Shown here: positions 8,695 through 16,861 of the stretch, in pieces
Position numbering within the stretch: position 1 is the first letter of the stretch
Layout: each line of letters opens with the position of its first letter
Origin: Antarctobacter sediminis
GTDB lineage: Bacteria; Pseudomonadota; Alphaproteobacteria; Rhodobacterales; Rhodobacteraceae
DNA: 64,000 nt
Direction: 5' to 3'
Assembly: GCF_019218285.1 (NCBI RefSeq)
Contig: NZ_JAHUZG010000001.1
Span: 1,426,001 to 1,490,000, forward strand
The notes under the pieces: model-generated
Seen by the model: only the letters and a program-made list of their open reading frames with translations
What the model was told of the DNA's origin: nothing
Databases searched by the model: none
Position numbers and translations under genes: made by a program

Positions 8695-9378
8695 TCATTG
8701 CACGGGTTCAGGCGTATCACCGCCTTCGGCCGTGCCCGAGGACTCGAAAAAATCGGCCACGTTGATCAGCAGGTGATCCAGATGCGCCTGTAAATGCGCC
8801 TGCGCCGCCGTCGCATCGCGCGCGCGCAAAGCCGCCACGATCTGTGCGTGTTGGTGCAGGACGCGGTCCCGCGATCTTTTGCGGCTGGCCGAAAGATACC
8901 GCGCCCGCCACAGCCGGGCCAGAAGCGACTGGTGCATCTCGGCCAGCACCGGATTGCCCGCCGCCTGCGCGATGGCACGGTGAAAGCTCATGTCGATCTC
9001 AAAGACCTCCAGCATGTCGAGACTGTCGTAGTCGCGTTCCATCTGCTCGGCCACGCGGGCGATCTCGTCGATCTCTTCGGCGCTGGCGCGCTCACAGGCC
9101 AGCCGGGCCGACAGAACCTCCAGCGCGGACATGACCTCGATGTTCTGAGCCACCTCTTCAAAGCTGGGCTGGGCCACAATCGGAGAGCGCGCCGGACGCA
9201 GTTGCACCAGCCCTTCCTTGGCCAGCATTCGAATCGCTTCGCGCAGCGGCGTGCGGCTGACGCCCATCTCGGCTGCATGGTCGCGTTCCTTGACCGGGGT
9301 GCCGGGTTGCAGCACGCCCCGCAATATGTCCCGCCGCAACCGAGTCGCAATCTGCTCTGGCAGTGTCTCTTCCGACAT
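8695..9378 (-). CDS. GntR-family (FadR/FCD) transcriptional regulator, 227 aa
   Basis: N-terminal winged helix (about 5-70; MGVSRTPLREAIRMLAKEGLVQL is the recognition region) and C-terminal all-helical FCD ligand domain (about 80-215) with likely metal ligands D and H in FEIDMSFHRAIAQ and further histidines downstream. Regulators of this type usually repress sugar-acid or carboxylate genes and release DNA on binding a pathway intermediate. MSEETLPEQ at 9378 is chosen as the start, since an upstream in-frame ATG at 9459 would place codons over the operator. Two perfect palindromes (9447-9460, 9505-9518) lie between it and the TRAP operon. Three more copies occur elsewhere in the window, so it is a candidate regulon controller. 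Confidence 0.9.
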   Translation of the reverse strand: MSEETLPEQIATRLRRDILRGVLQPGTPVKERDHAAEMGVSRTPLREAIRMLAKEGLVQLRPARSPIVAQPSFEEVAQNIEVMSALEVLSARLACERASAEEIDEIARVAEQMERDYDSLDMLEVFEIDMSFHRAIAQAAGNPVLAEMHQSLLARLWRARYLSASRKRSRDRVLHQHAQIVAALRARDATAAQAHLQAHLDHLLINVADFFESSGTAEGGDTPEPVQ

Positions 9379-9446
9379 GGCGCAGTCCACCTCCCTGAAT
9401 CCGCACCCTTTTTTCCGCCCCTTGGGACGAACTCTCATGAGGGAAA

Positions 9447-9460
9447 TTTGGTATACCAAA
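9447..9460. promoter_or_regulatory. Predicted GntR operator O1 (TTTGGTATACCAAA)
   Basis: Perfect 14-base palindrome in the divergent intergenic region between the GntR gene and the TRAP dctP gene. The core TGGTATACCA matches the usual TGGT-N2-ACCA style of FadR/FCD-type GntR operators. It is repeated 58 bases further on and in three other intergenic regions. Confidence 0.72.
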
Positions 9461-9465
9461 AATCC

Positions 9466-9494
9466 TTGCCTGTCGACATGGCTTTGGTTAGCTT
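9466..9494 (+). promoter_or_regulatory. Possible sigma70-type promoter for the TRAP operon
   Basis: TTGCCT (9466-9471), a 17-base spacer and TAGCTT (9489-9494). The match is weak, but it lies neatly between the two operator palindromes, so binding at both sites would occlude it. Confidence 0.3.
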
Positions 9495-9504
9495 GCTTTC
9501 ACGC

Positions 9505-9518
9505 GATGGTATACCATC
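9505..9518. promoter_or_regulatory. Predicted GntR operator O2 (GATGGTATACCATC)
   Basis: Second perfect 14-base palindrome, with centre 58 bases from the first and 63 bases upstream of the dctP start. The 10-base core is identical and only the flanks differ. Confidence 0.7.
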
Positions 9519-9580
9519 CGGGGACGGGGCTTGCCCCGATAACCATACGGCGGGGGGGAGCCCGCCACAGGGAGGAACAA

Positions 9581-10591
9581 ATGAAGAAGTTTCTGACGAC
9601 GGCCGCGGCCGTTGCCATTGCTGCATCCGCGGCCAGCGCGCAGGACGTGACCCTGCGTATCCAGACCCACTATGCATCCGAGCACCCCTCGGGCGTTCTG
9701 GCAGCCCAGTTCGCCGATGACGTGCAGGTCATGTCGGGCGGCGAAATCAGCATCGAGATGTTCTACAGCTCGTCCGTCGTGGCCACGACCGAAACCTTCG
9801 ACGCCGCCATCAACGGCATCCTCGACTGCGACATGACCGGCGGCGCCTACCAGACCGGCAAGAACCCGGCGTTCCAGTTCGTCGGCGACATCATGGGCGG
9901 TTACGACACCCCGTGGCAGCAGATCTCGTGGCTGTACTACGGCGGCGGTTACGACGCGGCGCAGGAACTGTACAACGCACAGGGCATGCAGCTGATCGGC
10001 TGGTGGCTCTACGGTCAGGAATCGCTGTCCTCGTCCAAGCCGATCGCCGGCCCCGACGACCTGAAGGGCTGGAAGTTCCGCTCGCCCCCGGGTCTGGAAA
10101 CCGAGATTTTCACCGAAATGGGCGCCACGCCCATCGTGATGGATTTCACCGAGATCTTTACCGCGCTTGAAACCGGCATCATCGACGGCGCCGACGCATC
10201 GGGTCTCTACAACAACGTGGGTCTGGGCCTGTACGACATCGTCAAGCACGCCACCTACCCCGGCTTCCACTCGATGCCGTCGGACCACCTGGCTTGCAAC
10301 CAGGCCGTCTGGGAAGGTCTGAGCGAACAGCACCGCCGCATCATCGACACCGCGATGCAAAAGCTGACGCTGCACACCGCCCTGTCGAACGAGAAGAAGA
10401 ACGCCGAAGCCGCGGCTGAACTGACCGCCGCTGGCGTGACGCTTTACGACTGGTCGCCGAAGGACCGCGCGGACTTCCGCAAGGCGGCGCAGACCGCTTG
10501 GGATGGCTGGGCCGCAAAGACGCCCGAAGCAGCCGCTCTGGTGGCAAGCCACCGCGAGTACCTGACCGCACTTGGCCTCATCGCCGAGTGA
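9581..10591 (+). CDS. dctP: TRAP transporter substrate-binding protein DctP, 336 aa
   Basis: Periplasmic solute-binding subunit of a TRAP transporter. The Sec signal peptide is MKKFLTTAAAVAIAASAASA, with cleavage after ASA, and the mature protein starts QDVTLRIQTHY. The conserved arginine that binds the substrate carboxylate is in GWKFRSPPG, and the DGADASGLYNNVGLGLYD segment resembles TakP/TtuC-like binders of keto and hydroxy acids. GGAGG precedes the ATG by about 9 bases, so the longer open frame upstream is ignored. An intrinsic terminator follows, which should make this subunit more abundant than the membrane parts. The diketo-hydrolase gene across the operator region suggests a sugar-acid ligand. 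Confidence 0.93.
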   Translation: MKKFLTTAAAVAIAASAASAQDVTLRIQTHYASEHPSGVLAAQFADDVQVMSGGEISIEMFYSSSVVATTETFDAAINGILDCDMTGGAYQTGKNPAFQFVGDIMGGYDTPWQQISWLYYGGGYDAAQELYNAQGMQLIGWWLYGQESLSSSKPIAGPDDLKGWKFRSPPGLETEIFTEMGATPIVMDFTEIFTALETGIIDGADASGLYNNVGLGLYDIVKHATYPGFHSMPSDHLACNQAVWEGLSEQHRRIIDTAMQKLTLHTALSNEKKNAEAAAELTAAGVTLYDWSPKDRADFRKAAQTAWDGWAAKTPEAAALVASHREYLTALGLIAE

Positions 10592-10619
10592 TCGCCGGGC
10601 TGACCGCCTCGTGACACCG

Positions 10620-10650
10620 CGGCGAGCCTTTCCCAAGGCTCGCCGTTTTT
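10620..10650 (+). terminator. Intrinsic terminator/attenuator between dctP and dctQ
   Basis: 11-base perfect stem CGGCGAGCCTT (10620-10630) with AAGGCTCGCCG (10635-10645), loop TCCC, then TTTTT. It lies inside the transport operon just after the binding-protein gene, where partial termination would raise dctP mRNA over dctQM. Confidence 0.88.
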
Positions 10651-10727
10651 GTCTCTGCCCCCCGACGGGACCGCAGGGCACACGAGGGGGCAGCTGCTCC
10701 CTTTCCTCACAAATGGAGTGACCGCGC

Positions 10728-11543
10728 ATGCAACAGGACAGCGTCTGGCTGGGTTCTCTCAGGGCCCCCGTCCGCGCCGCGATGATCGGCTTCGCCGGCC
10801 TGACCATCGCCCTCTGGGCCATTCTCGTCGTCAATCAATTCATCTCGTCCGAGGCCATCGGCATGCACGAGATGATCCGCCCCAAGGGCAAACCCATGGT
10901 GATCCTCACCCTGGCCAGCTTTGCGCTCGCGCTGTTCTTTGCCTCGCTTTACCTGAGCGACGACAAGGGCGCGATCGAACAAGACCGCACCGGTCCCTTC
11001 GACATCCTCTCACTGGTCTGTTCGCGGCTGGCCATGATGTCCATCGCCTTCATCGTGATCGTGATGTTCTACGAGGTCGTCTCGCGCTATGTCTTCAACC
11101 AGCCGACCATGTGGGCGAACGAAATGTCGCTCTGGATCGCCAGCTTCCTGTTCCTGCTGGCCGGTCTCTATGCCATGCAACAGCGCAGCCACATCCGCAT
11201 CTATGTCATCTACGACATGATGCCCCGCTGGATGCAAAAGGCGGCCGACTGCGTGTCCGTCCTGCTGATCTGGGTCTTTACCTTCTGCCTTGTCTGGGGC
11301 GGCTACAATGACGCCATGCGCCGGATGCTGCGGATGGAAACCTTCGGCACCGCCTGGGATCCACCGCTGCCGGGCACCGTGAAACCGGCCATCCTCATCA
11401 TCATCGTACTCGTCGCCATTCAGGCCCTGTCGAACCTGATCGCCGACTGGAACCGCGCGCCGGAACACCACAACCCGGCCGACGAAATCGACGAAACCGA
11501 GATCGAAAACATCCGCCGCACCTTGGAAGGGGACAACAAGTAA
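10728..11543 (+). CDS. dctQ: TRAP transporter small permease DctQ, 271 aa (long form)
   Basis: Small membrane subunit. The core DctQ domain with four membrane helices lies at about 90-250, including FYEVVSRYVFNQPTMWANEMSLW, the family signature. The protein is longer than the usual 160-200 residues because of an N-terminal extension of about 85 residues with two extra hydrophobic stretches (AAMIGFAGLTIALWAILVV and MVILTLASFALALFFASLYL). The C-terminus is acidic and soluble. The stop TAA shares its last base with the ATG of dctM (TAATG), so translation is coupled. Confidence 0.9.
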   Translation: MQQDSVWLGSLRAPVRAAMIGFAGLTIALWAILVVNQFISSEAIGMHEMIRPKGKPMVILTLASFALALFFASLYLSDDKGAIEQDRTGPFDILSLVCSRLAMMSIAFIVIVMFYEVVSRYVFNQPTMWANEMSLWIASFLFLLAGLYAMQQRSHIRIYVIYDMMPRWMQKAADCVSVLLIWVFTFCLVWGGYNDAMRRMLRMETFGTAWDPPLPGTVKPAILIIIVLVAIQALSNLIADWNRAPEHHNPADEIDETEIENIRRTLEGDNK

Positions 11544-13138
11544 TGGTCGATATCGGCACTCTCTCCCTTATCCTGCTGCTGGCGATGTTCGCGTTGCTGG
11601 CCATCGGGATGCCGCTGGGCTTTGCCTCGGCCTTTCTCGCTGTGGTCACGCTGGTCCTGAAATTCGATGTCGACATCCTGTTCCGCACATGGGGCCAGGG
11701 GCCGTTCAACGTGCTGGGCCAGGCGGTCTATCGACAGATGACGAACTACGTGCTGATATCAGTACCACTCTTCATCTTCATGGCGGCCTTGCTGGAACGA
11801 TCCGGCATCGCGCGGGACATGTATTCCTCGCTCAATGTCTGGCTTAGCCGCGTGCGTGGCGGCATCGCCATCGTGACCTCGGTCATGGCTGTCATCATGG
11901 CCGCCATGTCGGGCATCATCGGCGGCGAAGTTGTCCTCCTGGGCCTGATCGCCCTGCCCCAGATGCTGCGGCTGGGGTACAACCAGAACCTCGCCATCGG
12001 CACCATCTGCGCCTCGGGCAGCCTCGGCACCATGATCCCGCCCTCGATCGTCCTGATCTTCTACGGGCTGGTGACGGAAACCTCGATCAAGGCGTTGTTC
12101 ACCGCCTCCTTCCTGCCCGGCTTCATGCTGGCCAGCTTCTTCATCGTCTACATCATCATCACCACCCAGCTTTCGCCGGAAAAGGCCCCGCTGCCGCCCG
12201 AGGAACCGGGCGCGCCGAAGGGCCGTGAAAAGGGGCTGATGTTCCTCGGCTTCCTGTCGCGCTTCGGCATCTGGGTGACCGTGGTGCTGATCGGCCGCGC
12301 GCTGTTCTTCACCGTCACCGGTGTGAACGAAGTGGTCGAAGGCGTCGATCCGATCTTCCTCGGCATGGTCTCCGACCTGCCCTGGCTGGCGGGTGCGCTG
12401 GTGCTCTTCATCGTGGTGGTTTTTGTCATCGTGGGACGCGAACGCACCGCGCAGGGATGGGAGATGGGCAAGGGCCTGGTGGCGCCCATCATCGTCATCG
12501 GCGTGGTGCTCGGCTCGATCTACGGCGGCATCACCGGCATCACCGAGGCGGCGGGCATGGGCGCCGTGGCGGTCTTTGTCATCGGCCTGATGCGGCGTGA
12601 AATGACATGGGAGATCGTCTGGGACAGCCTGATGCGCACGCTGAAATCCACCGGCACGATCATCTGGGTCACCATCGGTGCCGCGGCGCTGGCCGCCGCC
12701 TACACGCTGGCCGGTGGCCCGCAATACGTGGCCAACATGATCGTCGGGTCGGACATGCCGACCATGGGCGTGATCCTGGTGATGATGGTGATCTTCCTCA
12801 TCATGGGCATGTTCATGGACTGGGTCGGCATCGTGCTGCTCATCATGCCGGTCTTCCTGCCCATCGTGGTCCGCCTCCCGGCGGAAGAGATCGGCTGGCT
12901 CGGCCAAGTGGAGGCGCGCTATATCCCGATCTGGTTCGGCGTGGTCTTCTGCATGAACATGCAGGTCAGCTTCCTCTCGCCGCCCTTCGGACCCGCCGCC
13001 TTCTACCTGAAATCGGTGGCCCCGGCGCATATTTCGCTGACCGACATCTTCCGCGGCTTCCTGCCCTTCATCGCCCTGCAACTGCTGGCGCTGACGGTGC
13101 TTCTGGCATGGCCGCCCATCGTCACGATCTTCCTGTGA
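11543..13138 (+). CDS. dctM: TRAP transporter large permease DctM, 531 aa
   Basis: Large permease that moves the substrate with sodium. It has roughly a dozen or more hydrophobic helices, starting MVDIGTLSLILLLAMFALLAI, with family landmarks GVASAxxAA-like VMAVIMAAMSGIIGGEVVLLGLIALPQM and CASGSLGTMIPPSIVLIFYG. It is longer than the 430-residue minimal form because of an insert near residues 210-300. It overlaps dctQ by one base and ends the operon before a strong GC hairpin. Confidence 0.93.
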   Translation: MVDIGTLSLILLLAMFALLAIGMPLGFASAFLAVVTLVLKFDVDILFRTWGQGPFNVLGQAVYRQMTNYVLISVPLFIFMAALLERSGIARDMYSSLNVWLSRVRGGIAIVTSVMAVIMAAMSGIIGGEVVLLGLIALPQMLRLGYNQNLAIGTICASGSLGTMIPPSIVLIFYGLVTETSIKALFTASFLPGFMLASFFIVYIIITTQLSPEKAPLPPEEPGAPKGREKGLMFLGFLSRFGIWVTVVLIGRALFFTVTGVNEVVEGVDPIFLGMVSDLPWLAGALVLFIVVVFVIVGRERTAQGWEMGKGLVAPIIVIGVVLGSIYGGITGITEAAGMGAVAVFVIGLMRREMTWEIVWDSLMRTLKSTGTIIWVTIGAAALAAAYTLAGGPQYVANMIVGSDMPTMGVILVMMVIFLIMGMFMDWVGIVLLIMPVFLPIVVRLPAEEIGWLGQVEARYIPIWFGVVFCMNMQVSFLSPPFGPAAFYLKSVAPAHISLTDIFRGFLPFIALQLLALTVLLAWPPIVTIFL

Positions 13139-13143
13139 CGTCC

Positions 13144-13169
13144 GGGGGACCGGCCCAGCCCGGTCCCCC
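13144..13169 (+). terminator. GC-rich hairpin after dctM
   Basis: Perfect stem GGGGGACCGG (13144-13153) with CCGGTCCCCC (13160-13169) and a 6-base loop. There is no T-run, so it may be a weak terminator or a 3'-end stabiliser. Confidence 0.5.
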
Positions 13170-13184
13170 ATTCCCCCCTCAGGC

Positions 13185-13240
13185 GTCTCTTGTGTGAAAT
13201 TACTCCGGGGCGCCCCAACAGGCGACGGGGCCAGCCCCCG
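13185..13240 (+). repeat. Diverged extragenic hairpin repeat, copy 2
   Basis: TCTTGTGTGAAATTACTCCGG, then a GC-rich tail ending ACGGGGCCAGCCCCC. It follows the layout of the other copies (TTCTT-TG, A/T-rich core, CCGGGG, hairpin, GGGGC-GCCCC tail) but with more changes. Confidence 0.5.
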
Positions 13241-13253
13241 CAGGAGCCCCGCC

Positions 13254-14204
13254 ATGCCCCTCATGCTGACTTCCGAACAGGTCCACCAGTTCGACACCCA
13301 AGGCTACCTCGTGGTCGACAACGTGCTGGACAGCGCAACGCTTGACGCGGTCAAGGCCGAATACACAGTGCTGCTGGATCGGCTCTATGCCGGGTGGCAG
13401 GCAGAGGGGCGCGTGCCGCCGGGTGACCACCTGGATTTCTGGCAGAAACTTCTGGTCTCCTACCGCGCCGGCTGCGACTGGTTCCAGCCGATGGACATTT
13501 CGCTGCCGGGCGGAGAAATCGCCGCCGATACGCCTTTCCACTTCGGCCCCGCCGTCTTCGACATGCTGACCAACCCGCGCTTGCTGGATATGGTCGAGGA
13601 CCTGCTCGGCCCCGAACTGACCTCGAACCCGATCCAGCACGTCCGCCTGAAACCGCCCGCCGACACCCTGCACGGCGACGAACTGCGCGCCCATGTCACC
13701 TCCACCGACTGGCATCAGGACCGCGCCGTCGCGCACGAAGACGGCGACCGCACACAGATGGTCACCGTCTGGCTGGCAATCTCGGATGCCACGGTGGAAA
13801 ACGGCTGCCTTCAGGTGGTGCCCGGCAAACCCCGGATGTACCCGCACTGCCCCCAGAAACAGACCGCCATCGCCCCCGGCCATCTGGACATGGATCGGGC
13901 GGTCCCCCTCCCGGTCAAGGCCGGCGGCGCGGTGCTGTTCCACCCGCTCACCCCACATGCCTCGCTCGACAACCGTTCCGATGCCTTCCGGTGGAGCTTT
14001 GACATCCGCTTCAACGTCACCGGCCAGCCCACTGGCCGCGGGCATTTCCCGTCTTTCGTCGCCCGCTCGCGCAGCGCGCCGCAGACCGAAGAACGCGACT
14101 GGCGCGCATGGAAGGCAAGCTGGGAGGCCGCCCGCGCCCGCCTCGCCCCCGAACCGCATATCCCCATCCACCGCTGGTCCGCCGACAGCCCCGTCTGCGC
14201 CTGA
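13254..14204 (+). CDS. Phytanoyl-CoA dioxygenase (PhyH) family protein, 316 aa
   Basis: Fe(II)/2-oxoglutarate-dependent oxygenase. The iron ligands are H154 and D156 (TDWHQDRAV) and probably H235 (TPHASLDN), with R246 (DAFRWSFD) as the 2-oxoglutarate-binding arginine. The start at 13254 (MPLMLTSEQV) has an AGGAG site about 7 bases upstream and fits the family N-terminus. Members act on small organic acids, quaternary amines and many other substrates. It sits between the TRAP transporter and the UxaA-type dehydratase, so a transported acid may be its substrate, but this is inference. Confidence 0.88.
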   Translation: MPLMLTSEQVHQFDTQGYLVVDNVLDSATLDAVKAEYTVLLDRLYAGWQAEGRVPPGDHLDFWQKLLVSYRAGCDWFQPMDISLPGGEIAADTPFHFGPAVFDMLTNPRLLDMVEDLLGPELTSNPIQHVRLKPPADTLHGDELRAHVTSTDWHQDRAVAHEDGDRTQMVTVWLAISDATVENGCLQVVPGKPRMYPHCPQKQTAIAPGHLDMDRAVPLPVKAGGAVLFHPLTPHASLDNRSDAFRWSFDIRFNVTGQPTGRGHFPSFVARSRSAPQTEERDWRAWKASWEAARARLAPEPHIPIHRWSADSPVCA

Positions 14205-14218
14205 TCCCGCTTCCCTGC

Positions 14219-14275
14219 CTTCTTCTGTCCCCAAATATCCCGGGGGGAGCCGAAGGCGGGGGGCAGCGCCCCCCT
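14219..14275 (+). repeat. Extragenic hairpin repeat, copy 3
   Basis: CTTCTTCTGTCC, CCAAATATCCCGGGGGGAG, a short variable part and the tail hairpin GGGGGGC (14258-14264) with GCCCCCC (14268-14274). It lies between the PhyH-family and UxaA-family genes. Confidence 0.8.
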
Positions 14276-14294
14276 TCAACAGCCGAGCCAAGAC

Positions 14295-15791
14295 ATGCCC
14301 CAGACCGTCCGCCTCTCCGACGCCGACAACGTCGTCACCGCCGTCACCCCGCTGGAAACCGGGCAGGACGGCGCCACCCAACTGATCCCGCGCGGCCACA
14401 AGCTTGCCACGCAGGACATCGCCAAGGGCGCGCCCGTCATCAAATACGCGCAGGTCATCGGCTACGCCGCCGAGGACATTGCCGCCGGTGCCCATGTCCA
14501 CACCCACAACCTCGACTTCCGCAATGTCGATACCGAGTATGAGTTCGGCACCAACCTGCGCCCGGCCACCCCGGCCACCAAGCAGGATACCTTCATGGGC
14601 TACCGCCGCGCCTCGGGCCGCGTGGGGACGCGCAACTACATCGCGGTGCTCACCTCGGTGAATTGTTCCGCCACCGCCGCGCGCAAGATCGCCGCCCATT
14701 TCACTGACGACCGGCTGGCCGCCTATCCCAACGTCGACGGCGTCGTGGCCTTTGTGCATGGCACCGGCTGCGGCATGGCCGGTCAGGGCTCCGAAGGCTT
14801 CGAGGCGCTGCAACGGGTCATGTGGGGCTATGCCCGCAACCCCAATATCGGCGGCGTGCTGATGGCCGGTCTGGGCTGCGAGATGAACCAGATCGACTGG
14901 CTGGTCGAGGCCTATGGCCTGCAACCCGGCCCGCTGTTCCAGTCGATGAACATTCAGGACGTGGGCGGGCTGCGCAAAACCGTGGACCTGGGCATCGCCA
15001 AGATCGAAAAGATGCTGCCCGAGGTGAACAAGGCCACGCGCAGCGAATGCCCGGCATCAGAACTGATGGTGGCCCTGCAATGCGGCGGCTCGGATGCCTG
15101 GTCGGGCATCACCGCAAACCCGGCGGTGGGCTATGCCTGTGACCTGCTGGTCGCGCAGGGCGGCACCGGCGTGCTGGCCGAAACGCCCGAAATCTACGGT
15201 GCCGAACACCTGCTGACCGCCCGCGCCGTCGACCGTGCCACCGGCGAGAAACTGGTCGGCCTGATCCGCTGGTGGGAAGATTACACCGCCCGCAACAAGG
15301 GCTCGATGGACAACAACCCCTCGCCCGGCAACAAGAAAGGCGGGCTGACCACCATTCTTGAAAAAAGCCTCGGCGCGGCGGCCAAGGGCGGCACCACGCC
15401 GCTCACCGGTGTCTACAAATACGCCGAGCCGGTGACGGCAAAGGGGTTCACCTTCATGGACAGCCCCGGCTACGATCCGGCCAGCGTGACCGGCCAGATT
15501 GCCAGCGGCTGCACTCTGGTCTGTTTCACCACGGGGCGCGGCTCGGCCTTTGGCGCGAAACCCAGCCCCTCGATGAAGGTCGCCACCAACACCGAGATGT
15601 TCAACCGCATGACCGAGGACATGGACGTGAACGCCGGCACCATCCTGACCGAGGGCAAATCGGTCGAAGAAGTGGGCCGCGAGATCTATCAGATGTGGCT
15701 GCGCATGGCCTCCGGCGAACAGACCAAATCCGAGGCGCAGGGCCTGGGCGATTACGAATTTGTGCCTTGGCAGATCGGCGCGGTGATGTGA
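14295..15791 (+). CDS. uxaA: UxaA-family altronate/galactarate-type dehydratase, 498 aa
   Basis: Iron-dependent sugar-acid dehydratase, giving a 2-keto-3-deoxy acid. It is the fused form: an N-terminal SAF domain (about 5-85, with HVHTHNLDFRNVDTEYEFG) followed by the large dehydratase domain, which starts at GYRRASGRVGTRNYI and contains GTGCGMAGQGSEGFEAL and LQCGGSDAWSGITANPAVG. About 500 residues is normal. Known members act on altronate, galactarate or related acids including 6-deoxy acids. The stop shares one base with the next ATG (TGATG), so it starts a tight three-gene operon with a Gfo/Idh oxidoreductase and a keto-deoxy-acid-type SDR. The symbol names the family; the true substrate is not known. 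Confidence 0.9.
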   Translation: MPQTVRLSDADNVVTAVTPLETGQDGATQLIPRGHKLATQDIAKGAPVIKYAQVIGYAAEDIAAGAHVHTHNLDFRNVDTEYEFGTNLRPATPATKQDTFMGYRRASGRVGTRNYIAVLTSVNCSATAARKIAAHFTDDRLAAYPNVDGVVAFVHGTGCGMAGQGSEGFEALQRVMWGYARNPNIGGVLMAGLGCEMNQIDWLVEAYGLQPGPLFQSMNIQDVGGLRKTVDLGIAKIEKMLPEVNKATRSECPASELMVALQCGGSDAWSGITANPAVGYACDLLVAQGGTGVLAETPEIYGAEHLLTARAVDRATGEKLVGLIRWWEDYTARNKGSMDNNPSPGNKKGGLTTILEKSLGAAAKGGTTPLTGVYKYAEPVTAKGFTFMDSPGYDPASVTGQIASGCTLVCFTTGRGSAFGAKPSPSMKVATNTEMFNRMTEDMDVNAGTILTEGKSVEEVGREIYQMWLRMASGEQTKSEAQGLGDYEFVPWQIGAVM

Positions 15792-16861
15792 TGACCGCTC
15801 CCTTACCCCTCTGCGTGATCGGCGCGGGCAGCATCGGGCGACGTCACATCGAGGTCGCCAGTGCCTCGCCTGCCATCCGCCTGACGGCGGTGGTCGAACC
15901 GCAGGCCGAAACCCGCGCCGAACTTGGCCAAGGGGGCCTGCCCGTGGTCGCCACGCTGGACGAGGTGCCAAAAGACACCCGCGCCTGCGTCATCGCCACT
16001 CCGACACCGGATCACATGCCCTCGAGCCTTGCCGCGCTGTCGCGTGGCTGGGCGGTGCTGGTGGAAAAACCCTTTGCCGATACGCTCGACAATGCCCGCA
16101 GCATGATGGCGGCTGCCGAAACCGCCGGTTTGCCGCTGATCGTCGGGCACCACCGCCGCTGTCATCCCTATGTCATGGCCATGCGCGACGCCCTGCCCCA
16201 GATCGGCCCGCTTGTGGGACTTCAGGGCTTTTGGTCGGTGCGCAAGCACGACAGCTATTTCGATGCGCCATGGCGTCGCCTGCCCGGCGCCGGACCCCTG
16301 GCCAGCAACCTCAGCCACGAGATCGACCTGCTGGGATTCTTGACGGGCCTGCCGGTCGAGGTCACGGCCCTCACCTCTTCCGCCACGCGCGGCCTGGTGA
16401 TCGAGGATACCGCAGCCCTTGCCTTCCGCTTTGAAAACGGCGCGCTTGGCTCTTTCCTGATGTCGGATGCCGGGGCTTCGCCCTGGTCGTTCGAGGCGAG
16501 CTCGTCGGAAAACCCCGCCATTGCCGGATCGGATCAGGATTACCTGCGTTTCACCGGCCCCCTCGGGGCGCTAGCCTTCCCGTCGCTGACCCGCTGGGGC
16601 GCAAGCGGTCCGGGAGAGGTCGAATGGTCCAAACCGCTGAAATGTATCCCCGGACCGCAGTTTGACCGGATCGACCCGCTCCGCGCCCAGATCGACCGCT
16701 TTGCCGCTCTTTTGAATGGCGGAACGGATGATGTTCTTTGCCGTCCCGAAAACGGTTTTGCGGCGCTGGAAATGACATTGGCCACGGCTTTGTCCGGGCA
16801 GACCCACCGCCCCGTCCGACGCGGCGAGGTGCCGGGAGATTTCACTGGAGTTCTGACATGA
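15791..16861 (+). CDS. Gfo/Idh/MocA family oxidoreductase, 356 aa
   Basis: NAD(P)-dependent sugar or inositol-type dehydrogenase. The N-terminal Rossmann motif is VIGAGSIGRRH, followed by the family EKP motif in LVEKPFADT and the HHRRCHPY segment in place of the usual N-terminal-domain linker. The C-terminal domain is shorter than in GFOR but complete. It overlaps the upstream dehydratase gene by one base and the downstream SDR by four (ATGA), so all three are translated together. It may oxidise a sugar or lactol upstream of the dehydratase step. Confidence 0.9.
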   Translation: MTAPLPLCVIGAGSIGRRHIEVASASPAIRLTAVVEPQAETRAELGQGGLPVVATLDEVPKDTRACVIATPTPDHMPSSLAALSRGWAVLVEKPFADTLDNARSMMAAAETAGLPLIVGHHRRCHPYVMAMRDALPQIGPLVGLQGFWSVRKHDSYFDAPWRRLPGAGPLASNLSHEIDLLGFLTGLPVEVTALTSSATRGLVIEDTAALAFRFENGALGSFLMSDAGASPWSFEASSSENPAIAGSDQDYLRFTGPLGALAFPSLTRWGASGPGEVEWSKPLKCIPGPQFDRIDPLRAQIDRFAALLNGGTDDVLCRPENGFAALEMTLATALSGQTHRPVRRGEVPGDFTGVLT

